Below are positions 19,163 to 31,581 of a DNA stretch of 64,000 bases, piece by piece. How positions within the stretch are numbered: position 1 is the first letter of the stretch; the number at the start of each line of letters is the position of its first letter. The stretch comes from JAXLYE01 sp046351595. GTDB taxonomy: Bacteria > Myxococcota_A > Polyangia > Palsa-1104 > JAEUJZ01. Below the pieces are notes generated by a model, which was not told the origin of the DNA, ran no database searches, and saw nothing but the letters and a program-made list of their open reading frames with translations. Location of the stretch: positions 1,561,102 to 1,625,101 of the forward strand of contig JAXLYE010000002.1 of the NCBI GenBank assembly GCA_046351595.1, in the 5' to 3' direction. The translations under genes and the position numbers were made by a program.

Positions 19163-20281
19163 ATGCCGCTTACCCTTGATCTGATCCAGAAGCTCCCCAA
19201 GACCGACCTGCACTGCCACCTCGACGGCTCGCTGCGGATCCAGACGATCCTCGATCTCGCCAAGGAGCAGGGCGTGCGCCTGCCCGCGGACACCGCCGAC
19301 ACGCTGCGGCCCTACGTCTTCGCCGGCAACGGCCACCGCTCGCTCGAAGAGTACCTGAAGGCGTTCGACATCACGCTGGCGGTGCTGCAGACCGAGCAGT
19401 CGCTGTACCGCGCCGCCTACGAGCTGGCCGAGGACTGCGCCAAAGAGAACGTCTGGTACCTCGAGGTCCGCTACTCGCCGATGCTGCACACGCAGGCCGG
19501 CCTGTCGCTGGCGCAGATCGTCGAGTCCGTGCTGCGCGGCCTGCGTGACGCCGAGCGTGACTTCGGCATCCGCACCGGCGTGATCCTGTGCGGCATCCGC
19601 AGCTCGTCCGCGGACTCGTCGCTGCGCATGGCCGAGCTGTGCGTCGCCTTCAAGAACCGCGGCGTCGTCGGCTTCGACCTCGCCGGCGCGGAGCTGAACC
19701 ACCCCGCCAAGGTCCACAAGCAGGCGTTCCAGCTGATCCTCGACAACAACGTCAACTGCACCGCGCACGCCGGCGAGGCCTACGGCCCGGAGTCCATCGC
19801 CCAGGCCATCCACTACTGCGGCGCGCACCGCATCGGCCACGGCACCCGCCTGCGCGAGAACGGCGACCTGCTCAACTACGTCTGCGATCACCGCATCCCG
19901 CTCGAGGTCTGCGTCTCGTCGAACATCCAGACCGGCGCCGCGGCCAGCTTCGATACGCACCCGCTGCCGTTTTATTACACCTACGGCCTGCGCTGCACGA
20001 TCAACACCGACAACCGCCTGGTCACCGACACCACCGTCAGCAACGAGCTGTACCTGTGCCACCAGCACTACGGCTTCACGCTCGACGACATCAAGGACAC
20101 GATCATCGCCGGCTTCAAGAGCGCTTTTTTGCCCAAGCGTGACAAGAGCGAGCTGCTCAAGCGCGTGAACGCGGAGCTCGCGAAGTTCACGGATCCGGAC
20201 AGCAGCGGCAGCATCCGGCAGCAGCACCCCAAGAACAACATGATGATGCGCCACGTCTCGCCCGACCTGCGCGAGCCTTAG
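19163..20281 (+). CDS. add: adenosine deaminase
   Basis: Zinc hydrolase converting adenosine to inosine in purine salvage. Zinc ligands and catalytic residues are visible: KTDLHCHLDGSLR (two His), HAGE (His and catalytic Glu), RIGHGTRL (catalytic His) and NTDNR (zinc Asp). The last motif has Asn where mammalian enzymes have a second Asp, which is usual for the bacterial NTDNR subgroup. 372 aa, cytoplasmic. The ATG at 19163 is chosen over a TTG two codons upstream. Three 22-bp tandem repeats follow the stop directly. Confidence 0.93.
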   Translation: MPLTLDLIQKLPKTDLHCHLDGSLRIQTILDLAKEQGVRLPADTADTLRPYVFAGNGHRSLEEYLKAFDITLAVLQTEQSLYRAAYELAEDCAKENVWYLEVRYSPMLHTQAGLSLAQIVESVLRGLRDAERDFGIRTGVILCGIRSSSADSSLRMAELCVAFKNRGVVGFDLAGAELNHPAKVHKQAFQLILDNNVNCTAHAGEAYGPESIAQAIHYCGAHRIGHGTRLRENGDLLNYVCDHRIPLEVCVSSNIQTGAAASFDTHPLPFYYTYGLRCTINTDNRLVTDTTVSNELYLCHQHYGFTLDDIKDTIIAGFKSAFLPKRDKSELLKRVNAELAKFTDPDSSGSIRQQHPKNNMMMRHVSPDLREP

Positions 20282-20286
20282 TACGA

Positions 20287-20352
20287 GCGTGACAGGGTGT
20301 AACGGAGGGCGTGATAGGGTGTAACGGAGGGTGTGACGCCGTGTAACGACGC
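20287..20352 (+). repeat. 22-bp tandem repeat, three units
   Basis: Units at 20287, 20309 and 20331. The first two differ by one base (GCGTGACAGGG then GTGTAACGGAGG); the third is diverged but keeps GTGTAACG. It begins 6 bp after the add stop codon and runs into repeat B1. Confidence 0.85.
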
Positions 20353-20407
20353 GGGTCCTGTCGGCTGCGGGAATCCCGCCGCTTGCGCGTCGGGAGCCCT
20401 CCCTCCG
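20347..20407 (+). repeat. dispersed repeat family B, copy B1
   Basis: About 60 bp, closely matching the reverse complement of 52203-52260. The ends CGACGCG (20347) and CGCGTCG (20386) can pair, enclosing a GCGGGAATCCCGC hairpin. It precedes the molybdoenzyme gene. Confidence 0.75.
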
Positions 20408-20472
20408 CCGCCACCCGCTTTCTTGGGCAGGAGTTTACACCTGCCGGGACTGTGAATCAGGAGGCGACTGCG

Positions 20473-22788
<2,316 letters not shown>

Positions 22789-22844
22789 CGGCTGCGGGAA
22801 GATAGGGGCTCGAACTCGCGATCGAGTTGGGTCACGATGCCGGC

Positions 22845-23879
22845 ATGGCCCTTCACCCCGCCGCTGGCGCTGCCGCCGGCTCGAACGCTGCTGGCCCGAA
22901 CGCTGCTGGCTCGAACAGTGATCGCAGCTCTTTGGATGACCTGACGCTCGACGATCTGGAGGCCGCGGCCCGCCGCCTCGCCGGCGCGGTGCGGCGCACG
23001 CCGACGCTGCGCGCGATCGGGCTCAAGGAGCCGCCGGCGGAGCTCGGGGCGCTGTACCTCAAGCTCGAGCTCCTGCAGATCACGGGCTCGTTCAAGGTGC
23101 GCGGCGCCCTCAACAAGCTGCGCGCGCTGCCGCCGGGGAGCACCGCCGCGGGGCTGGTCACGGCGTCCAGCGGCAACCACGGCCTGGCCGTCGCCTATAT
23201 CGGCCACCTGGCGCAGCTGCCGACGACGATCTTTCTGCCCACGGTGGTCCCGGCGAGCAAGGTTGAGAAGCTGCGGCGCTGGGGCGCGCGCATCGAGGCG
23301 GTCGGCACGGTCTGGGACGACGCCAACGACGCCGCGCTCGCGCTCGCGCAGCGGGACGGGCTCTGTTACATCCACCCGTTCGCGGACCGCGACGTCATCG
23401 CCGGCCAGGGCACGCTGGGGCTGGAGCTGTGCGCCGATGCGCCGGAGCTCGACACGGTGCTGGTGGCGATCGGCGGCGGTGGCCTCATCAGCGGCGTCGC
23501 GGCGGCGGTCAAGGCGCGCCTGCCCGGCGCCCGCATCATCGGCGTCGAGCCCGTGGGCGCGCCGACGCTGCGCGAGAGCGTGCGCGCCGGCTCGCTGGTG
23601 CGGCTCGAGCGCATCGATACGCTGGCCGGCACGCTGGCGCCGCAAAAGAGCGACGCCCTCAACCTGCGCCTGGTGCAGCGCTACGTCGACGACATCGTGC
23701 TGGTCAGCGACGACGAGATGCGGGCCGCGGCGCGCTGGCTGTGGTTCGAGACCGCGGTCGCTGCGGAGCTGAGCGGCGCCGCCGCCATGGCCGCGCTGCT
23801 CTGCCGGCGCTACGTGCCGCGCCCCGACGAGCGCGTCGCGGTGATCGTCTGCGGCGCCGGCAGCGACGGCATCGTCTGA
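22845..23879 (+). CDS. PLP-dependent threonine/serine dehydratase-like enzyme
   Basis: Fold-type II PLP enzyme of the IlvA/TdcB/serine racemase group. PLP Lys lies in TGSFKVRGALNK, the phosphate-facing Asn in SSGNHGLAVAY, the glycine loop is IGGGGLISG and the terminal CGAGSDG is typical. There is no C-terminal ACT domain, so it is not a feedback-regulated IlvA. 344 aa. The N-terminus carries a short Ala/Gly/Asn repeat made by three 15-bp units. The ATG at 22845 is preferred to a TTG at 22827. Deamination of L-Thr or L-Ser, or racemisation, cannot be separated by eye. Confidence 0.88.
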   Translation: MALHPAAGAAAGSNAAGPNAAGSNSDRSSLDDLTLDDLEAAARRLAGAVRRTPTLRAIGLKEPPAELGALYLKLELLQITGSFKVRGALNKLRALPPGSTAAGLVTASSGNHGLAVAYIGHLAQLPTTIFLPTVVPASKVEKLRRWGARIEAVGTVWDDANDAALALAQRDGLCYIHPFADRDVIAGQGTLGLELCADAPELDTVLVAIGGGGLISGVAAAVKARLPGARIIGVEPVGAPTLRESVRAGSLVRLERIDTLAGTLAPQKSDALNLRLVQRYVDDIVLVSDDEMRAAARWLWFETAVAAELSGAAAMAALLCRRYVPRPDERVAVIVCGAGSDGIV

Positions 23880-23916
23880 GCCGCCCGGCGACCCGAGCGC
23901 TCGGTCATACATAGGA

Positions 23917-24018
23917 CACCGGACTTTGTCTGGTGCGAACCCGCGCGAGAAACGCGCGGCATGGGGGAGGCTCGCTCGGCTTTGCCGAGTGAGGGGGCAC
24001 GGGAAATTGCCCCCTGTA
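23917..24018 (+). repeat. structured repeat family A, copy A1
   Basis: Four successive hairpins: CACCGGAC-TTT-GTCTGGTG (23917-23935), CCGCGCG-AGAAA-CGCGCGG (23941-23959), CTCGCTCGGC-TTT-GCCGAGTGAG (23971-23993) and GGGGGCA/TGCCCCC (23993-24014), ending CTGTATCAG. It fills the gap between two convergent genes, so it could act as a bidirectional terminator. Confidence 0.85.
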
Positions 24019-25227
24019 TCAGAACGCGCTCACGCCGCGCGGGCGGGCGACGACGACCCGCACGTTGCCCTGATCGGACAGCGGCGCCACCTTGAGCGCG
24101 TGCTCGTCGCCGCTATCGATGATCAGGTCGTGCGGTCCGAGGACGCCGTCGGGCACGCCCTGCGGCCCCGAGTCCGCGAACAGGACGACGATGTGATCGA
24201 GCGCGCGCGGCAGCTCGCCCGCGCCCAGGTAGTCGACGGCCAGGATGTCGCCGGGGCGCACGTCGGCGCCGAAGCGCAGCGGCGGCTCGGAGGCGCTGGT
24301 GCACGCGGGCATCGCCGTCGGACAGACCCGCACCGTGGCCTCGCGCCCGAGCTTGCCGATCGCGTCGATCACGCCGCCGACGTTGGAGTAGCGCAGGCGC
24401 GGCAGGCCGGCCCGCCGCAGCGCCGCGACCAGCACGTCCGCGCAGTCGGCGCCGAGGAAGCGCTCGGCCTGGTTGCGGGCGCCGTCACCGGCGCTGCCGA
24501 ACAGGTAGGGGACGTTGTAGAAGGCGGTGAGCCAGCCGATGAAGCCGTCGCCGGTGCGGAAGCTGTAGCGGAAGGCGCGCTCGGCGCCCGTGCCGCTCGC
24601 CGTGTCGACGGCGCCGGCGGGGCCCGGGGTCTTCCACTCGCGCCCGCCGCTGCGCACCGTGGCGCCCAGGCGCAGGGTGCCGCAGCCCTCGTGCTCGGGC
24701 GGGCGCGGCGCCGCGAAGCTCGACGGGCGGGCGTCGCGCACGAGCAGGCTGAGGCCCGCGGCCTGGTCGATCGCGTGCTCCTCGTACTCGATGCGGTCGT
24801 AGCCCAGCCAGCGGCCGTGGCTGGGCCCGAAGATCGCGGCGTTGGCGTAGACGCGCAGCGACGGGTTGGGCGACGGCGTCGCGGTGTGCGCCATGCGCGG
24901 CTCGATGCGGTGCCAAAGGACCTCGAGCGGGCCGCAGCCGCTGCCGGTCCACGAGACGTGCCCGCGGCCGCCGTCCTCGCTGAAGACGACCTTGCGGCCC
25001 TCGAGCAGGCCGGGCATGACCAAAAAGACCTCGAGCTCCTGCCCGAGCCGCGCGTCGACCGCCGCGGCCGGGGGCCCGTCGCTGCCGCGCAGCCTTCCCG
25101 CCAGCGTCGGCTCGCCGCGCAGCTCGCAGCGGGGCGGGGCGGCTCGGGCCGTGCGCTCGTGCAGCAGGACGGACGGTAAGGCAGCCAGCACCCCGATGAG
25201 GAAGACGCAGCGAGCGGTCCCGGTCAT
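24019..25227 (-). CDS. secreted protein with NlpC/P60-like cysteine-peptidase fold
   Basis: 402 aa with an N-terminal signal peptide (hydrophobic to about residue 24, then ARAAPP). The second half resembles the NlpC/P60 papain-like fold: YNVPYLFGSAG, then a candidate nucleophile Cys in FLGADCADVLVAALRRAG, GDILAVDY and a candidate His in LDHIVVLF. This is typical of cell-wall peptide hydrolases or amidase/transglutaminase relatives. The first half is beta-rich and unidentified. AGGA lies 8 nt before the ATG; TTAGACT about 37 nt upstream may be the -10 box. The function is inferred only from the fold. Confidence 0.72.
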   Translation of the reverse strand: MTGTARCVFLIGVLAALPSVLLHERTARAAPPRCELRGEPTLAGRLRGSDGPPAAAVDARLGQELEVFLVMPGLLEGRKVVFSEDGGRGHVSWTGSGCGPLEVLWHRIEPRMAHTATPSPNPSLRVYANAAIFGPSHGRWLGYDRIEYEEHAIDQAAGLSLLVRDARPSSFAAPRPPEHEGCGTLRLGATVRSGGREWKTPGPAGAVDTASGTGAERAFRYSFRTGDGFIGWLTAFYNVPYLFGSAGDGARNQAERFLGADCADVLVAALRRAGLPRLRYSNVGGVIDAIGKLGREATVRVCPTAMPACTSASEPPLRFGADVRPGDILAVDYLGAGELPRALDHIVVLFADSGPQGVPDGVLGPHDLIIDSGDEHALKVAPLSDQGNVRVVVARPRGVSAF

Positions 25228-25371
25228 GCGGCTTCCTAACGGATAAGAGGCGCCGCCAGTCTAACCCGCCCGCGCCGCGCAGGTGCGACGGAGCGCGACA
25301 GGGCCCGGCACCGCGCCCGCGCCTGCGTTAGGCTGGGGGCCCACCGCGCCGAGGAGCTGCGAGGAGCTGCA

Positions 25372-26316
25372 ATGAGAGCGATGATCTTCCGCACCTACGG
25401 AGGCCCCGAGGTGCTCGAGCTGGCCGAGCTGCCGCGCCCCGTGCCCGGGCCCGAGCAGATCCTGATCCGGGTCCACAAGAGCAGCATCAACCCCGTCGAC
25501 TGGAAGCGCGCCAGCGGCAAGCTGCGGCTGCTCATGCCGGTGCAGCTGCCGTCGGTGCCGGGCTTCGACGTGGCCGGCGAGGTGGTCGAGGTCGGCCCCG
25601 GCGTCACCACCTTTGCCCCGGGCGCGCGAGTGCACGCGCGGCTTTTGGGCGTCGGCGGCGCCGCGGCGGAGCTTACGCTCGCGGGGCTGGACGTGACGGC
25701 GCCGATGCCGGCGGGCATGGACATGGCCACGGCGGCGGGCCTGCCGCTGGCGGGCATGACCGCGCTGCAGGGGCTGCGCGATCGGGCGGGCGTGCCGATG
25801 CAGGGCGCGCGCGAGCGCATCCTGATCGTCGGCGCCTCGGGCGGTGTCGGTCACCTGGCGGTGCAGCTCGCGGTCGCCGCGGGCGCGACCGTGGTCGGCG
25901 TGTGCAGCACGCGCAACGTCGAGCTGGTCAAGGGCCTGGGCGCGCACGAGGTCATCGACTATACGCGGCCCGATCCCTACGCCGGGCAGGCGCCCTTCGA
26001 CGTCATCTTCGACTGCGTCGGCGGCTCGCCGGGGCCGTGGCTTGTGCGGCTCAAGGCCGGCGGGCGCTTCGTGTCGGCGATGCCGGGGCCGCAGGTGTTC
26101 CTGCGCTCGGCGCTCAACCCGCTGGCCGGGAAGAAGGTGCGCGCGGTCATGCTCAAGCCCAACGCCGCGGACCTGCGCGCCCTGGACGCGCTGTACGAGG
26201 CCGGCAAGCTGCGGGTGGTGGTGGATCAGAGCTTCCCGCTCACCGAGCTGCGCGCGGCGTGGGAGCGGTCGCAGAGCGGGCGCGCGACCGGGAAGATCCT
26301 CGTCGACGTTTTGTGA
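25372..26316 (+). CDS. zinc-independent MDR family NADPH:quinone reductase-like oxidoreductase
   Basis: 314 aa. N-terminal GroES-like domain (YGGPEVLELAELPRPVPGPEQILIRV, NPVDWKRASG, PGFDVAGEVVEVG) and a Rossmann domain with ILIVGASGGVGHLAVQLAVAAGA. The zinc-binding Cys/His residues of alcohol dehydrogenases are absent, placing it with quinone oxidoreductases and enoyl reductases. The C-terminus has FPLTELRAAWERSQSGRATGKILVDV, standard for the family. The ATG follows two AGGAG motifs (GAGGAGCTGCGAGGAGCTGCA). It lies 12 bp from the end of convergent ffh. Confidence 0.93.
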   Translation: MRAMIFRTYGGPEVLELAELPRPVPGPEQILIRVHKSSINPVDWKRASGKLRLLMPVQLPSVPGFDVAGEVVEVGPGVTTFAPGARVHARLLGVGGAAAELTLAGLDVTAPMPAGMDMATAAGLPLAGMTALQGLRDRAGVPMQGARERILIVGASGGVGHLAVQLAVAAGATVVGVCSTRNVELVKGLGAHEVIDYTRPDPYAGQAPFDVIFDCVGGSPGPWLVRLKAGGRFVSAMPGPQVFLRSALNPLAGKKVRAVMLKPNAADLRALDALYEAGKLRVVVDQSFPLTELRAAWERSQSGRATGKILVDVL

Positions 26317-26328
26317 AGGGCAGGGCGG

Positions 26329-27969
<1,641 letters not shown>

Positions 27970-28198
27970 GGTCGCAAAGCTGTACCACGACGGCGAGCCC
28001 GCTTGCCAGCGACAAGAGTGGGCGAGGGGCTCTGGGCGAGGCGGGCCCCGGGCCTGGCCCGGCTCGGCCTGACGCAGACCGGCCTGACGCAGACCGGGCG
28101 GTTCCGGGCGAGAACTTGACGGCCCGGGGGGGCTTGCAGGGAGACTGAGCCGCTCTCTTTCCTCTTTCAGCCGAGAAGGCCAAGCGAAAGGCAACGCC

Positions 28199-28978
28199 AT
28201 GGAGACCGCCATCACCACCGAGCGAATCACCGTCCACCCCGACGACGGCTCCGGCCCGATGGGCTGCTACCTCGCGCGCCCCGAGGGCGGCGGCCGCCAC
28301 CCGGGCGTGCTGCTGTTCATGGAGATCTTCGGCATCAACAGCCACATCCGCGACGTGGCCGCGCGCATCGCCAGGCTGGGCTATGTGGTGCTGGCGCCCG
28401 ACACCTTCCACCGCACCGGCCCGGGCATCGAGCTCGGCTACAACCCCGAGGGCTTCAGCAAGGGCATGCCGCTGCTCAAGCAGCTCAAGCGCGACGAGGT
28501 GCTCTCGGACCTGCGCGCCGCCTACGAGGCCCTGCACAGCCGCGCCGACGTCACCGGGCCGATCGGCGCCATCGGCTTCTGCATCGGCGGCCACCTGACG
28601 TACCTGGCGGCGGCGAGCCTGCCGATCCAGGCCGCGGCGTCGTTCTACGGCGGCGGCATCGCCGGCTGGGACATCCCGCTCAACCAGCCGGCACCGACGA
28701 TCACCCTGACGCCGGGCATCGCCAAGAACGACTGCCGCATCCTCTGCCTCTTCGGCGAGAAGGACGGCATGATCCCGGCCGCCCAGCGCACCGCCATCGC
28801 CACCGCGCTCACCGACGCCGGCGCCCGCCATGAGATCGTCGTCTACCCCGACGCCGACCACGGCTTCTTCTGCGACCAGCGCGGCAGCTTCCACGCGCCG
28901 AGCCGCGACGACGCCTGGCAGCGCGTGCAGGCGCTGTTCGCCGAGGAGCTCGGCGGCAAGCACGGCCGCCAGGGCTAG
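28199..28978 (+). CDS. dienelactone hydrolase family protein
   Basis: 259 aa, cytoplasmic alpha/beta hydrolase. Catalytic triad: nucleophile Cys in GFCIGGHLTYL, Asp in FGEKDGMIP and His in DADHGFF, as in carboxymethylenebutenolidase. The upstream GVLLFMEIFGINSHIRDVAARIA holds the conserved Glu that positions the Cys. It probably hydrolyses a lactone or related ester; the substrate is unknown. It is divergent from ffh; a 15-bp direct duplication (GGCCTGACGCAGACC) lies in the gap at about 28068-28097. Confidence 0.9.
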   Translation: METAITTERITVHPDDGSGPMGCYLARPEGGGRHPGVLLFMEIFGINSHIRDVAARIARLGYVVLAPDTFHRTGPGIELGYNPEGFSKGMPLLKQLKRDEVLSDLRAAYEALHSRADVTGPIGAIGFCIGGHLTYLAAASLPIQAAASFYGGGIAGWDIPLNQPAPTITLTPGIAKNDCRILCLFGEKDGMIPAAQRTAIATALTDAGARHEIVVYPDADHGFFCDQRGSFHAPSRDDAWQRVQALFAEELGGKHGRQG

Positions 28979-29019
28979 CCGGACCCGCGACGGGCCAGGC
29001 CGCCCGCGCCGCGGCCTGG

Positions 29020-29025
29020 TACCAT
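29020..29025 (+). promoter_or_regulatory. -10 box TACCAT, leaderless start
   Basis: TACCAT lies 6 nt before the ATG at 29032 with no ribosome site. Confidence 0.5.
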
Positions 29026-29031
29026 GCCCGG

Positions 29032-29982
29032 ATGGGGCGACGCAGACCGCTCTTCCTGCTGGCGGCCGGGGTGGTGATCACGCTGCTCGCCTGGCCGCGG
29101 GAGGCCCGCCTGGGCACCTACGGCTCCCACACGCTCGTGCGCCGCGGCTTCACCCTCGCCGCGGACATCAACGTCGGCTCATACTCGGAGCCCGAGCACG
29201 AGGCCGAGATCTTCCGCTCGCGAAAGGCCGCGATCGACGCGCAGGCGAGGCCGCTGTTGCCGCTGTACGAGCGCTGGTTCGAGCGGGTGCTCGTGCAGAA
29301 GCACCCGTACACGGGCCGGCTGGCGGCGCTCGATCGGGCGCGCGCGGCGGCGAGGCCGAGCGACTACAAGTGGCGGCTGCCGGCGCCGGTGCGGCGCGCG
29401 ACGGGGGGCGCCGACCCCGGCCCGGGGGCGCTGCTCGCCGCGAGCCCGCCGCCATCGCCGCTGAAGGTGTACCTGCACATGCGCGCGGATGCGACCGGGC
29501 TGGCGCGCGGACGGGCGCTGGTCGGCTTCGTGCTGGCGCAGCTCGCACTCGGGCCCAGCGCGGAGCTCGCGCTCGAGTCGAGGGACCCGCGGTCGCTGGC
29601 AGAGCGGGTGAAGCACGCGGCGGGCGCGGACTCGTACGCGGGCCAGCCCCACCTGATCGCGGCGCTGCTGATGGGGGCGCACGCGCAGGCGGCGGAGATG
29701 GAGCGGCTCGCCCAGGATCCGGGGCAGAGCGCCGAGACCCGGCTGCTCGCGCGGCTGTGCCTGATCGGCCTGCGGCATAAGGCGTGGGCCAGCGCGGACT
29801 GGCAGAAGATCGAGCAGGCGCGCTCCGCCACGGATCGCCGCACGCTGTGGACCTGGGTCCTGCTATTTGCCGAAGAGTCGGAGCTCGCCGCGCGCGAGGC
29901 CGAGCTGCGCCAGCGGCTCCCTCTGAACGAAGACGACGAAACCTACTTCTACCGCGGGTTCATCAAGGGCAGCACGGAGTGA
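29032..29982 (+). CDS. hypothetical envelope protein
   Basis: 316 aa, not recognised. One N-terminal hydrophobic segment (residues 5-21, PLFLLAAGVVITLLAW) without a clean cleavage site suggests a single-pass membrane anchor. The rest is largely helical, with a Pro/Ala-rich break at about residues 120-145. No catalytic motif is seen. The start is placed by the TACCAT box. Confidence 0.62.
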   Translation: MGRRRPLFLLAAGVVITLLAWPREARLGTYGSHTLVRRGFTLAADINVGSYSEPEHEAEIFRSRKAAIDAQARPLLPLYERWFERVLVQKHPYTGRLAALDRARAAARPSDYKWRLPAPVRRATGGADPGPGALLAASPPPSPLKVYLHMRADATGLARGRALVGFVLAQLALGPSAELALESRDPRSLAERVKHAAGADSYAGQPHLIAALLMGAHAQAAEMERLAQDPGQSAETRLLARLCLIGLRHKAWASADWQKIEQARSATDRRTLWTWVLLFAEESELAAREAELRQRLPLNEDDETYFYRGFIKGSTE

Positions 29983-30042
29983 CGGACCGCACAGCGGAAC
30001 AGCGCTTGAACAGACGTTAATTAAAGAAGCATCCAGCCTGCG

Positions 30043-30048
30043 TATAAT
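30043..30048 (+). promoter_or_regulatory. consensus -10 TATAAT
   Basis: A perfect TATAAT, 34 nt before the ATG at 30083. The best -35 is weak (TTAAAG, 16-nt spacer). The surrounding 50 bp are much more AT-rich than the window. Confidence 0.5.
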
Positions 30049-30082
30049 AGGAGGGACTGCGTAGCTCGATACGGAGCCTCCG

Positions 30083-30829
30083 ATGACAAGGCTGAGCGCG
30101 ATCTCGATGGACTCGTTCCGATCCTGGGAAGCGACGGTGCCGGCCGCGGTCCGGGCCTGCGGCTCGTTCGAAGAGGCGGCGCAGCGGCTCGTCGGGATGG
30201 TCTTCGAGCAGTTCCGTGAGTCCGTGGTGCTGGCGCGGCTCTACGCCATCATTCCCTACAGCCGGCTGCCGCCGCAGGCGCGCGAGTTCGCGCTGGCTGC
30301 CGCCGCGTCCTGGCACAAGCGCGAGCTGCTCGGTGAGGACACCAAGGTCCTGACGCTGAGCGGCACGCGCGGCGAGAGCCCGGCGTGGAACAGCCGGCAC
30401 AGCTCGAAGGGCCACGCCGCCATCCCGCTGATCTCCGCCGCCGTCGAGGAGCACCTGCCGATGGTCGCGCGCATGATCAAGGAGCTCGGGTTCCCGATGG
30501 ACTGGGTCCTGGGCTCATCCCGCGCGTTCGCCGCGGACACGTTCGGCAGCCTGGGCGGCTTCTTCTATGTCGAGGATGCGGAGACGGCGCTCGATGACGC
30601 GGGCCGGCGCATCATCCCGGCGCGGGACTTCGTCGCGAGCCACGGCGTACGGACCGTGTTCGGGACGGCCGGGGTGTATGTGCGCTCGCGGATGATCGTT
30701 ACGCTCATCGTGTTCTGCCGCGAGACCCTGGACCGCACCACGCTGCGTCAGATGTTCATGCCCCTTGGCAACGTGTTCACCAACGCCACCGCGGCGGCCG
30801 TGCGCAACGAGCGACTGTTCATTTCCTGA
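30083..30829 (+). CDS. stand-alone soluble protein of a GAF-like sensory type
   Basis: 248 aa. No enzyme motif, signal peptide or membrane helix. The pattern of amphipathic helices and strands, with IPLISAAVEEHLPMVARMIKELG, GGFFYVEDAETALDDAGRRIIPARDFVASHGVRTVFG and LIVFCRETLDRTTLRQMFMPLGNVF, resembles GAF-like sensory domains that precede histidine kinases in other bacteria, here without a kinase. This assignment is inference from pattern only. It has a consensus -10 element upstream. The base composition around the promoter is AT-rich. Confidence 0.6.
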   Translation: MTRLSAISMDSFRSWEATVPAAVRACGSFEEAAQRLVGMVFEQFRESVVLARLYAIIPYSRLPPQAREFALAAAASWHKRELLGEDTKVLTLSGTRGESPAWNSRHSSKGHAAIPLISAAVEEHLPMVARMIKELGFPMDWVLGSSRAFAADTFGSLGGFFYVEDAETALDDAGRRIIPARDFVASHGVRTVFGTAGVYVRSRMIVTLIVFCRETLDRTTLRQMFMPLGNVFTNATAAAVRNERLFIS

Positions 30830-30944
30830 GCACACGGTCGGCGCCGCGCGGAGGGGCCAGCAGCCTGCCGAGATCCACCTACAGCGCACCCTCAGCGCAG
30901 CTGTAGTCCCGGCAGACGCCTGTTTCCACGGTCGCCGCACCTGC

Positions 30945-30974
30945 TTGGCCGCACGTGCCGAATACTCTTATAGT
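30945..30974 (+). promoter_or_regulatory. sigma-70-type promoter of an orphan transcript
   Basis: TTGGCC (30945-30950) and TATAGT (30969-30974) are spaced by 18 nt. No gene follows within 600 bp, but a Rho-independent terminator lies 260-290 bp downstream. Confidence 0.5.
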
Positions 30975-30980
30975 GAGTAA

Positions 30981-31262
30981 CGTAGCCAGGCATTTCCTCG
31001 TCGCTGTTACGCTGTCTGTCCGGTAGCGGGAAGGCCGCGGGAGGGTTCTCTGGCTGCGCACGCGCGCGGGCGCGCGGCCGCTCCGGCTTGTGCCCCTGCG
31101 CGTACACACTCCTGCGCAGCGGTCGCCGCGCACAGCGCCAGGCCAGGCAGACACCCGAGGGCCGCGCCGACCCGGATTTAGGGCTTCCCCGATACCAAAA
31201 AGCCGAAGGAATCCGTCCCTCTGCGTCGTGAGATCCGGGCCTCCGGTTCCGGATTTTTTTTC
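30981..31262 (+). ncRNA. candidate small RNA between promoter and terminator
   Basis: About 280 nt between a sigma-70-type promoter and an intrinsic terminator, with no convincing coding frame. It contains a two-step stem: GGATT (31174) with AATCC (31210), enclosing GGCTT (31182) with AAGCC (31200). GTAAC and GTTAC near the 5' end can also pair. It does not carry the signatures I know for RNase P RNA, tmRNA, SRP RNA or 6S RNA. Confidence 0.4.
31233..31261 (+). terminator. Rho-independent terminator
   Basis: ATCCGG (31233-31238) and CCGGAT (31249-31254) form a 6-bp GC-rich stem with a 10-nt loop, followed by eight T. It ends the orphan transcript or a long 3' UTR of the gene at 30083. Confidence 0.7.
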
Positions 31263-31317
31263 TTGCGCCGGAACCAGGAGGGGCGTGGCATCGTAGTTAC
31301 TCGGGGGTTGTAGGTCT

Positions 31318-31331
31318 GTCCCAATTGGGAC
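31318..31331. promoter_or_regulatory. 14-bp perfect palindrome, operator candidate
   Basis: GTCCCAATTGGGAC is perfectly self-complementary, 250 bp upstream of the DUF4331 gene pair. The rest of 31262-31581 holds short imperfect direct repeats (GATCTGGCACC, about 31408-31450) and no supported gene. Confidence 0.4.
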
Positions 31332-31581
31332 GGATGGACGGATGGAGCGCCGTGTCACCAGATCGCTCGCTGATCGGCTGGTTGATCTCCCGAGCAATCA
31401 CTGATCTCCCATCTGATTTGGCACCTGATCTGGCACCCGATCTGGCACCGAAGGATCGGGACCTGCGCTGCGCCGGCCAGACGGCCCGACGGAGCCGCTC
31501 CCGGCACAGCCGCTGACGCAAGGGCGTGATGTCAGCGGGTACGGACCGTAGAAGAAATCGCTTGTCAACTAGGAGTACTGC

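Noticed and set aside
30981..31262. RNase P RNA, tmRNA or c-di-GMP riboswitch
   Set aside because: I looked for the P4 signatures of RNase P, the tRNA-like end and tag of tmRNA, and the GEMM core. None is present.
31325..31516. 63-codon open frame upstream of DUF4331
   Set aside because: It is built from the GATCTGGCACC direct repeats (SDLAPDLAPDLAP), with no start signal. It is treated as regulatory or spacer DNA.
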